Below are positions 52,879-62,107 of a stretch of 64,000 bases of DNA, in pieces. Numbering within the stretch: the first letter of the stretch is position 1; the number at the start of each line of letters is the position of its first letter. The stretch is taken from assembly GCF_030817495.1 (NCBI RefSeq), contig NZ_JAUSZK010000001.1:2583001-2647000 (forward strand), read 5' to 3'. The notes below the pieces were generated by a model. It worked only from the letters and a program-made list of their open reading frames with translations. It made no database searches and was not told the origin of the DNA. A program made the position numbers and the translations under genes. The stretch is from Streptomyces sp. V3I7 (GTDB taxonomy: Bacteria; Actinomycetota; Actinomycetes; Streptomycetales; Streptomycetaceae).

Positions 52879-54177
52879 ATGCCGACGCGCAGGAGCGTGA
52901 CCGGCACCCGCAGGACCGTGGTGGCGCTCTTCCTGCTGCCCTCCCTGGTGCTGCTCGGTGCGCTCGTCGTCTATCCGATCGGATACTCGGTCGTCCGCAG
53001 CTTCTACGACGCCTCGGGCGACCGCTTCGCCGGAGCCGGCAACTACACGACCCTCTTCACCGACGACGGCATCCGCACCGCCCTGAAGAACAACATCGTC
53101 TGGGTGGTGTTCGCGCCCACGGTCTCCACCGCCCTCGGTCTGGTCTTCGCGGTGCTGACCGAACGGGTGCGCTGGGGAACGGCGTTCAAGCTGGTCGTCT
53201 TCATGCCGATGGCGATCTCGATGCTGGCCGCCGGGATCATCTTCCGGCTCGTCTACGACCAGGACCCGCAGAAGGGCGTCGCCAACGCCGTCTGGGTCGG
53301 CGTCCACGACACCTTCGCCCAGTCCTCCGCGTTCCCGAAGGCGCACCCGGGGCGCGAGTCGCCGCTGAAGCCGGACGCGGGCGGGTTCGTCACCGCCGGG
53401 ACGGTCCAGGCGGGCCGGCCGGTCGCGCTGCCCCTCGTGGGCGTCGCCCCCGACCAGATGCCCGACGGCGCGAAGAAGGCCGCCCAGGCACGGTCGGAGC
53501 CAGGGAAGGTCACCGGCACCACCTGGCAGGACTTCACCCGCGGCAAGGGCGTCGGCCGGCTGGACGCGCCCGACCCGTCCGAGCTCGGCTACGCCGGGAT
53601 GCGGATCGAGGCGGTCAAGGACGGCCGGGTGGTCGCCTCGACGACGGCGGCGGCGGACGGCACGTTCAGCCTCCCCGCCTCCGCCGAAGGGGCCCGGCTC
53701 AGACTCCCGGCGAGCAACTTCGCGGCGCCGTACAACGGCGTCGACTGGCTGGGCCCGGCCCTCGTCACGCCGGCCATCATCGGGTCGTACGTCTGGATGT
53801 GGGCGGGCTTCGCGATGGTGCTGATCGCGGCCGGGCTCGCGGGCGTGCCCCGGGAACTGCTGGAGGCGGCACGGGTGGACGGGGCGAACGAGTGGCAGGT
53901 GTTCCGGAAGGTCACGGTGCCGCTGCTCGCCCCGGTCCTCGCGGTCGTCACCGTCACCCTGATGATCAACGTGCTGAAGGTCTTCGACCTGGTCTTCATC
54001 ATCGCGCCGGGCTCGTCCCAGGACGACGCGAACGTGCTGGCCCTGGAGCTGTACCGCAAGGGCTTCTCCGAGGGGCAGCCCGGCGTCGCCAGCGCCATCG
54101 CGGTGTTCCTGCTGCTGCTGGTGATCCCGGTGATGCTGTTCAACATCCGTCGGCTCAGGCAGGAGGGGCGGCGATGA
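52879..54177 (+). CDS. ABC sugar transporter permease, MalF-like, with an inserted outer domain
   Basis: 432 residues from ATG at 52879, 7 bp after the previous stop. The ABC permease core includes the EAA loop ELLEAARVDGANEWQVFRKVTVP and the usual helices. Between the third helix (AISMLAAGIIFRLVY) and the next (ALVTPAIIGSYVWMWAGFA) there is an extracytoplasmic insert of ~150 residues (about 135-290). The insert has a carboxypeptidase-regulatory-like strand pattern (GYAGMRIEAVKDGRVVASTTA). Sugar permeases without it are ~300 residues. The insert may contact the binding protein, like the MalF P2 loop. It is coupled to the next gene by ATGA. Confidence 0.88.
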   Translation: MPTRRSVTGTRRTVVALFLLPSLVLLGALVVYPIGYSVVRSFYDASGDRFAGAGNYTTLFTDDGIRTALKNNIVWVVFAPTVSTALGLVFAVLTERVRWGTAFKLVVFMPMAISMLAAGIIFRLVYDQDPQKGVANAVWVGVHDTFAQSSAFPKAHPGRESPLKPDAGGFVTAGTVQAGRPVALPLVGVAPDQMPDGAKKAAQARSEPGKVTGTTWQDFTRGKGVGRLDAPDPSELGYAGMRIEAVKDGRVVASTTAAADGTFSLPASAEGARLRLPASNFAAPYNGVDWLGPALVTPAIIGSYVWMWAGFAMVLIAAGLAGVPRELLEAARVDGANEWQVFRKVTVPLLAPVLAVVTVTLMINVLKVFDLVFIIAPGSSQDDANVLALELYRKGFSEGQPGVASAIAVFLLLLVIPVMLFNIRRLRQEGRR

Positions 54178-55073
54178 CGACGCACGCGACGGGCACCGGC
54201 ACGCAGGCCGCGGTGGCGGACAGGCAGTCGCTCGGCTCGCGTATCGCCGAGCGGCTGAGCGGCGGCACGGTCCGTGTGTTCCTCGTCCTCGTGGGTCTGT
54301 TCTGGCTGGTGCCGACCATCGGGCTGTTCCTCTCCTCCCTGCGCTCGCCCGCGCAGATGAGCGCGAGCGGCTGGTGGAAGGTGTTCACCGAGCCGTCCCA
54401 GCTCACCTTCGACAGCTACCGACGGCTCCTGGAGAACGGCGACATCACCCACTCCCTGGGGAACACGGTGCTGATCACGGTCCCGGCGACGATCCTGGTC
54501 GTCGTCATCGGCTCCCTGGCGGGCTACGCCTTCGCGTGGATGGAGTTCCCGGGCCGCGACTGGTGGTTCCTGGGCGTGGTGAGCCTGCTGGTCGTACCCG
54601 TACAGGTGGCGCTGATCCCGATCGCCGAACTGTTCGGCAACGTCGGCCTGTTCGGCACGATCCTCGGCGTCATCCTGTTCCATGTGGGCTTCGGCCTGCC
54701 CTTCGCTGTGTTCCTGCTGCGGAACTTCTTCGCGGAGATCCCCCGCGAGCTGCTGGAGGCCGCCCGCCTGGACGGCGCCGGTGAACTGCGCCTGTTCGCA
54801 CGGGTGGTGATGCCGCTCGGCGGTCCCGCCATCGCGAGCCTCGGCATCTTCCAGTTCCTGTGGGTGTGGAACGACCTGCTGGTCGCGCTGGTGTTCACCA
54901 AGTCCGGTACGCAGCCGATCACGGTCGCGCTGCAGACCCAGGTACGCCAGTTCGGCAACAACATCGACGTGCTGGCACCCGGCGCGTTCATCTCGATGGT
55001 GATCCCGCTGGCCGTGTTCTTCGCGTTCCAGCGGCAGTTCGTGTCCGGCGTGATGGCCGGCGCGGTCAAGTAG
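54174..55073 (+). CDS. ABC sugar transporter permease, MalG-like
   Basis: 299 residues from ATG at 54174, with AGGAGGGG upstream and a 4-bp overlap with the first permease. About six membrane helices and the EAA loop ELLEAARLDGAGELRLFARVVMP are present; the C-terminus FQRQFVSGVMAGAVK is typical of the family. It completes the membrane part of the importer. No ATPase gene follows, so the transporter probably uses a shared ATPase such as MsiK, as many Streptomyces sugar importers do. The wall-polymer genes start 164 bp downstream. Confidence 0.92.
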   Translation: MTTHATGTGTQAAVADRQSLGSRIAERLSGGTVRVFLVLVGLFWLVPTIGLFLSSLRSPAQMSASGWWKVFTEPSQLTFDSYRRLLENGDITHSLGNTVLITVPATILVVVIGSLAGYAFAWMEFPGRDWWFLGVVSLLVVPVQVALIPIAELFGNVGLFGTILGVILFHVGFGLPFAVFLLRNFFAEIPRELLEAARLDGAGELRLFARVVMPLGGPAIASLGIFQFLWVWNDLLVALVFTKSGTQPITVALQTQVRQFGNNIDVLAPGAFISMVIPLAVFFAFQRQFVSGVMAGAVK

Positions 55074-55237
55074 CGGCCAACTGACAGCACGACGCGATCT
55101 GTTGAGGGGCGGGCCGGTCACGGCCCGTCCCTCGCGGCGCACCGGGCGTCCCCCGAACGACGTACGCGACCGTAACCAATTCACTCCATCGGCCGTTGCC
55201 GGACAAAGCGCCCGCGCCGCCGACCCATGGAATTCCC

Positions 55238-57499
55238 TTGCCCAGGTTCAGTGTCATCGTCCCCGCGTACAAGGTCCAGGCGTACCTGCACGAGTGCCTG
55301 GACTCCGTGCTCTCGCAGTCGTATCCGGATCTCGAACTGATCGCCGTGGACGACTGCTCGCCGGACGCCTGCGGCGCGATCATCGACGAGTACGCGGCCC
55401 GCGACGCCCGCGTACGGCCCCTGCACCTGCCGGAGAACCAAGGCCTCGGCCGCGCCCGCAACGCCGGGATGGAGCTGGCCCGGGGCGACTACCTGGTCTT
55501 CCTGGACAGCGACGACACGCTCACCCCGCACGCGCTGCGCTCGATCGCGGACCGCGTCAAGGAGACCGGCGAACCCGACGTCCTCGTCTACGACTACGCG
55601 CGCACCTACTGGACGGGTGAGGCGGTCCGCAGCCGTACCGCGCTCCAGCTGACCGAGGAGGGCCCGGCCCCCTTCCGGCTGGAGGACCGCCCCGGCCTGC
55701 TGCGCGTGCTGATGGTGGCCTGGAACAAGGCGTACCGGCGGGAGTTCGTCGAGCGGGAGGGCTTCGTGTTCCCGCCGGGCTACTACGAGGACACCCCCTG
55801 GACCTACCCCGTGCTGATGGCGGCGGAGTCGCTCGCCACCCTCGACCGGGTGTGCGTGCACTACCGCCAGCGCCGGCAGGGCAACATCCTCGGCACCACC
55901 AGCCGCAAGCACTTCGACATCTTCGAGCAGTACGACCGCGTCTTCGCGTTCGTCGAGCAGCGGCCCGACCTCGCCCGCTGGCGGCCGGTGTTGTTCCGCC
56001 GGATGATCGACCACTTCTCGACGGTGTTCACCAAGCCGGACCGGCTGCCGCGCGGCAGCCGCGCCGAGTTCCTGCGCAAGGCCCGTGCGCACCACCGCCG
56101 TTACCGCACCCCGGGCGACCCGCTCCCGCTGCGCTCCCGGCTGCGTCACACGCTCGTGCGCTTCGGCCTGCACCGCACCTACCGCACGCTGATGCGGGCG
56201 ATGGCCGCGCGCCGCCGGGTCCTCGGGCTCACCGCCGCGCTCACCCGGGTCCTGCGGGCCGGCGCCCTCCAGCTGCACTACCGCGTCCAGTGCTGTCTGC
56301 CGGTGCGGGCCGACCGCGCCGTTTTCGCCGCCTCCTGGGGGCGCGGCCACGGCTGCAACCCGGGCGCGCTGGAGGCCGCGTTCCGTACGTACGCCCCGGA
56401 CATCCGCACGGCCTGGATCGCCCGCCCCGAGCACCAGCACACCGTCCCGCCGGGCACGCGCCGGCTGCGCCCGGGCACGGCGGCGTACTGGACGGCGCTG
56501 GCCCGCTCCAAGTACCTGGTGAACAACGTCAACTTCGACCGGCGGCTGCGCAAGCGGCGCGGCCAGGTCTTCGTGCAGACCCAGCACGGCACCCCGCTCA
56601 AGCACATGGGCCTGGACCTCCAGGAGCGCCCGGCGGCCGCGCGCGGCATGGACTTCGCCGAACTGCTCAGGGGCGTCGACAAGTGGGACTACGTCCTGTC
56701 CGCCAACCGGCACACCACCCTGACCTGGGAGCGCGTCTACCCCGGCCGCTACACCACGCTGGAGTACGGCTATCCGCGCAACGACGTCTTCCAGAGGGCC
56801 ACGCCCGCGGACGTGACCCGGCTGCGCGAACAACTCGGCATCCCGCGGGGCGCGGTGGCGATCCTCTACGCGCCCACCCACCGCGACCACCTCCGCACCC
56901 AGCGCACCAGCCTCGACCTGGACCGCGTCCTGCGCCGCCTGGGCCCGCGCTATGTGATCCTGGCCCGCGCGCACCCGGGCCAGGCCGCCGCCGTGCCCGA
57001 GGGCGCCCGGGTCATCGACGTCAGCGGCCACCCCGACGTCGAGTCCCTGTGCCTCGCCTCGGACGCCCTGGTCACGGACTACTCGTCGATCATGTTCGAC
57101 TACGCCAACCTGGACCGGCCGATCGTCCTGCACGTCGAGGGCTGGGAGGCGTACGAGGCGGCCCGGGGCACCTACTTCGACCCGCGCGCCGTCCCGCCGG
57201 GCGCGATCGCCCGCACCGAGGACGAGCTGATCGACATCTTCGCGACCGGCCACTGGCGCGGCTCCCGCTCGGCGCAGCTGCGGGCGGCGTTCCGTGAGCG
57301 GTTCTGCGCGTACGACGACGGACGCGCCGCCGAGCGGGTCGTCCGGCATGTCGTGCTGGGCGAGAGCGAGCGGCTGCCGGCTCTCACACCGCTCGGCGAG
57401 CGCCACCCCGCGCCCTCGGCCTCCTCGGCCCTCACCGGGTCCCCGCTCGCCACCGTCCCGCAACCTTCCGGCCCCGCCCCCGTCACCAAGAGCCTCTGA
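55238..57499 (+). CDS. GT2 glycosyltransferase fused to CDP-glycerol glycerophosphotransferase-like domain, copy 1
   Basis: 753 residues from TTG at 55238, chosen because the two paralogues downstream also start directly at the sequence PRFS(V/I)IVP; the frame opens at 55196. The N-terminal GT2 domain reads FSVIVPAYKVQAYLHECLDS, VDDCSPDACGAI, VFLDSDDTLTP, GYYEDTPWTYPV. The C-terminal TagB/TagF-like domain carries QTQHGTPLKHMG (His450), ILYAPTHRDH and VTDYSSIMFDYANLDRPIV. Such proteins build teichoic-acid-like polyol phosphate polymers at the inner membrane face. It is the first of three tandem paralogues. Confidence 0.88.
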   Translation: MPRFSVIVPAYKVQAYLHECLDSVLSQSYPDLELIAVDDCSPDACGAIIDEYAARDARVRPLHLPENQGLGRARNAGMELARGDYLVFLDSDDTLTPHALRSIADRVKETGEPDVLVYDYARTYWTGEAVRSRTALQLTEEGPAPFRLEDRPGLLRVLMVAWNKAYRREFVEREGFVFPPGYYEDTPWTYPVLMAAESLATLDRVCVHYRQRRQGNILGTTSRKHFDIFEQYDRVFAFVEQRPDLARWRPVLFRRMIDHFSTVFTKPDRLPRGSRAEFLRKARAHHRRYRTPGDPLPLRSRLRHTLVRFGLHRTYRTLMRAMAARRRVLGLTAALTRVLRAGALQLHYRVQCCLPVRADRAVFAASWGRGHGCNPGALEAAFRTYAPDIRTAWIARPEHQHTVPPGTRRLRPGTAAYWTALARSKYLVNNVNFDRRLRKRRGQVFVQTQHGTPLKHMGLDLQERPAAARGMDFAELLRGVDKWDYVLSANRHTTLTWERVYPGRYTTLEYGYPRNDVFQRATPADVTRLREQLGIPRGAVAILYAPTHRDHLRTQRTSLDLDRVLRRLGPRYVILARAHPGQAAAVPEGARVIDVSGHPDVESLCLASDALVTDYSSIMFDYANLDRPIVLHVEGWEAYEAARGTYFDPRAVPPGAIARTEDELIDIFATGHWRGSRSAQLRAAFRERFCAYDDGRAAERVVRHVVLGESERLPALTPLGERHPAPSASSALTGSPLATVPQPSGPAPVTKSL

Positions 57500-57670
57500 A
57501 CGCCGTTGCTTTTCCTGGGAGTTCGTATGCCACCGAGCACCTCACGGCCCACCCCGACCCGGCCGTCGACCTGGCGTCCGGCCCCACGGCCCGGCCGCGC
57601 CCGTACGGACTGAGCCTCCAGGCGGTCACGAGCCGGCCTGTGCTCCAGGACAGACAAGAGAAAGAGCAGT

Positions 57671-59872
57671 ATGCCCCGCTTCAGCATCATCGTCCCGTCC
57701 CATGGGGTCGCAAGCCGGCTGTCCGAGGCGCTGGACTCGGTCCTCGCGCAGTCCTTCGGCGACCTGGAGCTGATCCCGGTGCACGACCCGTCGGACTCCC
57801 CCGCCACCGACGTCGTCGCCGCACACGCCGAGCGGGACTCCCGGGTGGCCCCGGTCCACTCGCCGCCGTCCGCCGGTCTGAGCGGGGCGCGCAACGCCGG
57901 AATCCGGGCGGCGACCGGCGCGTATCTGCTGTTCCTCGACGGCGACGACCTGCTGCTGCCGGGGGCGCTGGCGGCGCTCGACGCGCGGCTCGCCCAGGCC
58001 GGTGACGTCGACGTGCTGTACTTCGAGCACGAGCGGGCGCCGTGGTGGGAGGGCGAGACGACCAACCCGGTGGCGCCGCTGCTGGCCAAGGCCCCGGGCG
58101 GCGCGTTCACCCCCGGCCGCGCTCCCCAGCTCACCGGGGTGCACTTCCCGGCGTGGAGCGCCGCCTACCGCCGCGCCTTCGTCGCCGACAGTCATCTCGC
58201 CTTCCCCGGCGGGCACTTCACGGACATCGGCTGGGGCGGGCTGACCTCGGTCGCCGCCGAGCGGATCGCCGTGCTGCGCTCGGTCCTCGTACGGCACCGG
58301 CTGCGGCGCCAGGGCAGCCGGCTCAATCTGCCCGGTCCGCATCAGGGCGAACTGCTCGACCAGGTGGAGCGGGTGCTGGCCCGGGCCGCCGAGCACGGTC
58401 TGCCCGAGGAGCAGGCGCGGCCGCTGTTCGAGCAGCTCTTCTCCGTCGTGCTGAAGACGGCCTCGCGCACCGAGCGGCTGACGTCGGGGCGCCGGGCCTT
58501 CTTCCGCCGGGCGGGCCGGCTGTACCGGCAGCACCGCCCGAGCGGTTTCCGGGCGCCCGGCGGCAGCGTGGGCGTACAGCACCGGCTGCTGGCGGCGGGG
58601 GCGTACGCGGCGTTCCGCGCGCTGCGCGGCGCCAACCGGGCCGCGGCGGGCCTCGCCGAGCGCCTGCCCCGCCCCCGCATGCTGCGCACCCGGCTGCGCT
58701 ACGCCCGCGATCTGCGCCGCCCGCTGGACGCCAACCTCGCGGTGTACTGCGCCTATTGGGGCCGCGGTTACGCCTGCAACCCGGCCGCGATCCATGCCAA
58801 GGCCCGCGAACTCGCCCCGCACATCCGCTCGGTGTTCCTGGTCGAGGCCGGCCAGGAGCACGGCGTACCGGAGGGCGTCGAGTACGCCGTCATCGGCAGC
58901 CGCAGGTACTGGCAGGTGCTGGCCCGCGCCAAGTACCTGATCAACAACGCCAACTTCGCCGAGGGGATCGTCAAGCGGCCGGGCAGCGTGCACGTCCAGA
59001 CGCAGCACGGCACCCCGCTGAAGACGATGGGCGTGGACCAGTCGACGTACCCCGTGGTGGCCGCCCGCACGGGCAGCTTCACCAAGCTGCTGGGACGCGT
59101 CGACCGCTGGGACTTCAACCTCTCCTCCAACCGGCACTCCACCCAGATGTGGGAGCGCGCCTTCCCCGGCTCGTACGAGGCGCTGGAGTACGGCTATCCG
59201 CGCAACGACGTCTACTGCACGGCGCGCGCGGACGACGTGGCCCGTATCCGCGCGGAGTTGGGCGTCCCGGAGGGGAAGACGGCCGTCCTGTACGCCCCGA
59301 CCCACCGTGACCACCAGAGCGGCTTCGAGACCGGCCTGGACCTGGAGGCCTTCTGCGAGGCGGCCGGCGAGGACGTGGTGGTGCTGCTGCGCGCCCACTA
59401 CTTCTACGACCAGGGGCTCTCCCGGGGCTCCGGCCGGATCATCGACGTCACCGGGCACCGCTCGGCCGAGGAGGTGTGCCTGGCCGCCGACGCGCTGATC
59501 ACCGACTACTCGTCGATCATGTTCGACTACGCCAACCTCGACCGGCCGATCGTCGTGCACGCCGACGACTGGGAGGTCTACCGGGAGACGCGCGGCGTCT
59601 ACTTCGACCTGATGGCCCATCCGCCGGGCCTGGTCACCCGTACGCCCGAGGAGCTGGCGCGCGTCTTCGCCGACGGTACCTACGCCGGTGCGGAGTCCCG
59701 CGCGCTGCGGGCCGCGTTCCGGGAGCGGTTCTGCCAGTTCGACGACGGCCTGGCCGCCGAGCGCGTCGTACGGCGGGTGCTGCTGGGCGAGCCGCCGGAG
59801 GCGATCCCGCCCGTGATCCCGCTCGCGGAGCGCGTCCCCGCCCCCGCCGCCGCGACCCTCGTGAGGAGCTGA
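57671..59872 (+). CDS. GT2 plus glycerophosphotransferase-like protein, copy 2
   Basis: 733 residues from ATG at 57671. The domain order is as in copy 1. The GT2 half is more diverged (FSIIVPSHGVASRLSEALDS, HDPSDSPATDVV, FLDGDDLLLP), with RQGSRLNLPGPHQ in place of the GNIL(G/S)TTSRKHFDI segment shared by copies 1 and 3. The glycerophosphotransferase half is intact, with QTQHGTPLKTMG (His446), VLYAPTHRDH and ITDYSSIMFDYANLDRPIV. It is 171 bp after copy 1 and 6 bp before copy 3. The differing GT2 domain suggests a different sugar or acceptor. Confidence 0.88.
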   Translation: MPRFSIIVPSHGVASRLSEALDSVLAQSFGDLELIPVHDPSDSPATDVVAAHAERDSRVAPVHSPPSAGLSGARNAGIRAATGAYLLFLDGDDLLLPGALAALDARLAQAGDVDVLYFEHERAPWWEGETTNPVAPLLAKAPGGAFTPGRAPQLTGVHFPAWSAAYRRAFVADSHLAFPGGHFTDIGWGGLTSVAAERIAVLRSVLVRHRLRRQGSRLNLPGPHQGELLDQVERVLARAAEHGLPEEQARPLFEQLFSVVLKTASRTERLTSGRRAFFRRAGRLYRQHRPSGFRAPGGSVGVQHRLLAAGAYAAFRALRGANRAAAGLAERLPRPRMLRTRLRYARDLRRPLDANLAVYCAYWGRGYACNPAAIHAKARELAPHIRSVFLVEAGQEHGVPEGVEYAVIGSRRYWQVLARAKYLINNANFAEGIVKRPGSVHVQTQHGTPLKTMGVDQSTYPVVAARTGSFTKLLGRVDRWDFNLSSNRHSTQMWERAFPGSYEALEYGYPRNDVYCTARADDVARIRAELGVPEGKTAVLYAPTHRDHQSGFETGLDLEAFCEAAGEDVVVLLRAHYFYDQGLSRGSGRIIDVTGHRSAEEVCLAADALITDYSSIMFDYANLDRPIVVHADDWEVYRETRGVYFDLMAHPPGLVTRTPEELARVFADGTYAGAESRALRAAFRERFCQFDDGLAAERVVRRVLLGEPPEAIPPVIPLAERVPAPAAATLVRS

Positions 59873-59878
59873 CCCGCC

Positions 59879-62107
59879 GTGCCCCGCTTCAGCGTCATCG
59901 TCCCGTGTTTCAAGGTGCAGGGCTTTCTGCGCGAGTGCCTCGACTCGGTCCTGGAGCAGTCGTATCCGGACCTGGAGCTGATCGCGGTGAACGACTGCTC
60001 GCCGGACGGCTGCGGCGCGATCCTCGACGAGTACGCCGCCCGCGACCCGCGCGTGAAGGTGCTGCACCTGCCGGAGAACGTCGGCCTCGGCCGCGCCCGC
60101 AACGCCGGGATGCCGCTCGCCACCGGCGACTTCCTGTTCTTCCTCGACAGCGACGACACCCTCACGCCGGGCGCGCTACGCGCCATCGCCGACCGGCTGG
60201 AGGAGACCGGCGATCCGGACGTGCTGGTCTTCGACTACGCGCGCACCTACTGGTGGGGCGGCACCCGGCGCAACGTCCTCGCCCACGTCCTCGCCGAGGC
60301 CGGGGACACGCACGGCAGCGGCACCTTCACGGCCGCCGAACACCCGCAGATCCTCGACCTGTTGATGGTGGTGTGGAACAAGGTCTACCGGCGGGACTTC
60401 GTCGCGGAGCACGACTTCCGCTTCCCGCCCGGCTACTACGAGGACACGCCCTGGACCTTCCCGGTGATGCTGAGCGCGGAGCGCATCGCCACGCTGGACC
60501 GGATCTGCCTGAACTACCGCCAGCGCCGCCAGGGCAACATCCTGTCCACCACGAGCCGCAAGCACTTCGACATCCACGACCAGTACGAGCGGGTCTTCGC
60601 GTTCGTCGCCGCCCGTCCGCACCTGGCCGGCTGGCTGCCCTTCCTGCACCGCAAGATGGGCGAGCACTGCCTGGACATCCTCGCCAAGCCGGACCGGCTG
60701 CCGCCGTCGGACAAGGGCGAGTTCTTCCGGCGTACGGCCGCGATGTTCCGCGGGCACCGGCCCGAGGGCGCCTCGGTGAGCGGTGAACTCGCCCTGCTGA
60801 ACGGCACGTACGCGACCTACCTGGCCGCGCGGCAGGCCGGGCGGGGCGTCCAGGAGCTGAGCCGGCGGGCCGGGCAGGTCCGCAGGTCCGCGGCGGCGCG
60901 GATGAAGCGGGGGCTGTCCGCGGTGCACTCCCGCCGTCCGCTGGACGGAAACCTGGTCGTCTACTCGGCGTTCTCGCACCGCGGGATGCTCGGCGATCCG
61001 GCGGCCGTGTACCGCGCGGCGCGCGAGATCGCCCCGCAGTTGCGCGGGGTGTGGGTGGTGCGCGACGAGGAGCACGCCGCTCAGCTACCGCCCGGTACCG
61101 AGCACGTCCTGCTCGGCTCCCCGCGCTATCTGGAGATGACGGCGCGGGCGAAGTTCTTCGTCAACAACGTCAACTGGCCCGGCGCGCTGGCCAAACGTCC
61201 CGGCAGCGTGCACATCCACACCCACCAGGGCACCCCGCTCAAGTACATGGGCGCCGACCTGCTGGACAAGCCGGGTGCCCGGCACAACCTGGACGTGCCC
61301 CAGATGCTGCGCCGCTCCGACCGCTGGGACCACAGCCTGGTCGCCAACCGGCACTCGGAGCTGGTGTGGGGGCGGGCCTACCCCTGCCACTTCGCCTCGG
61401 CGCGCACCGGCAGCCCGCGCAACGACGTCCTGGTCAGGGCCGTCCCGGACGCGGGGGCGGAGTTCCGCGCCCGGCACGGCATCCCCGCGGACCACACCGT
61501 GGTGCTCTACGCGCCGACCCGCCGCGACTACCGGCGCGGCGGCCTGGTGGACCGGGTGGACCTGGCCCGGTTCGCGGCCGACCTGGGCGAGGGCCACACC
61601 CTCGTCGTCCGGCTGCACCCCTCCCTCGCCACCGGCCCCGCGCGCGGGCTCGGCCTGAGCGATCTGCACCGGCGGGGCGTCGTGGTCGACGCGACGGACG
61701 AGCCGCACGTGGAGGAGGTGATGCTCGCCTCCGACGTGCTGGTCACCGACTACTCGGCCCTGATGTTCGACTACGCCAACCTCGACCGGCCGATCGTGGT
61801 CCATGCCGACGACCTGGCGGCGTTCACCGCGAGCCGGGGCACCTACTTCGACATCACCGCCGAGCCGCCGGGCCAGGTGTCGTGCTCCTACCGTGAGCTG
61901 ACCTGGCTGTTCGCCTCGGGCGCCTGGCGGGACGGGGAGTCGGCGCGGCTGCGGGCGGCGTTCCGGGAGCGGTTCTGCGAGTTCGACGACGGGCGGGCCG
62001 CCGAGCGGGTCGTACGGACGCTGCTGCTCGGGGAGTCCCTGCCGGAGCCGGGTGTGGCCTGGGTGCCGAGGCCGTCCGCCGGTCACGACGCGCTGGCGTC
62101 GGCATGA
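59879..62107 (+). CDS. GT2 plus glycerophosphotransferase-like protein, copy 3, altered active-site motif
   Basis: 742 residues from GTG at 59879, with GAGGAG overlapping the end of copy 2. The GT2 domain is very close to copy 1 (FSVIVPCFKVQGFLRECLDS, NDCSPDGCGAIL, FLDSDDTLTP, SRKHFDIHDQYERVFAFV). In the C-terminal domain the conserved HGTPLK reads HTHQGTPLK, with Gln at residue 450 and a His one place earlier, and the APTHRDH seen in copies 1 and 2 reads APTRRDY. VTDYSALMFDYANLDRPIV is kept. It may have altered or lost transferase activity. It is coupled to the membrane protein gene by ATGA. Confidence 0.88.
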   Translation: MPRFSVIVPCFKVQGFLRECLDSVLEQSYPDLELIAVNDCSPDGCGAILDEYAARDPRVKVLHLPENVGLGRARNAGMPLATGDFLFFLDSDDTLTPGALRAIADRLEETGDPDVLVFDYARTYWWGGTRRNVLAHVLAEAGDTHGSGTFTAAEHPQILDLLMVVWNKVYRRDFVAEHDFRFPPGYYEDTPWTFPVMLSAERIATLDRICLNYRQRRQGNILSTTSRKHFDIHDQYERVFAFVAARPHLAGWLPFLHRKMGEHCLDILAKPDRLPPSDKGEFFRRTAAMFRGHRPEGASVSGELALLNGTYATYLAARQAGRGVQELSRRAGQVRRSAAARMKRGLSAVHSRRPLDGNLVVYSAFSHRGMLGDPAAVYRAAREIAPQLRGVWVVRDEEHAAQLPPGTEHVLLGSPRYLEMTARAKFFVNNVNWPGALAKRPGSVHIHTHQGTPLKYMGADLLDKPGARHNLDVPQMLRRSDRWDHSLVANRHSELVWGRAYPCHFASARTGSPRNDVLVRAVPDAGAEFRARHGIPADHTVVLYAPTRRDYRRGGLVDRVDLARFAADLGEGHTLVVRLHPSLATGPARGLGLSDLHRRGVVVDATDEPHVEEVMLASDVLVTDYSALMFDYANLDRPIVVHADDLAAFTASRGTYFDITAEPPGQVSCSYRELTWLFASGAWRDGESARLRAAFRERFCEFDDGRAAERVVRTLLLGESLPEPGVAWVPRPSAGHDALASA

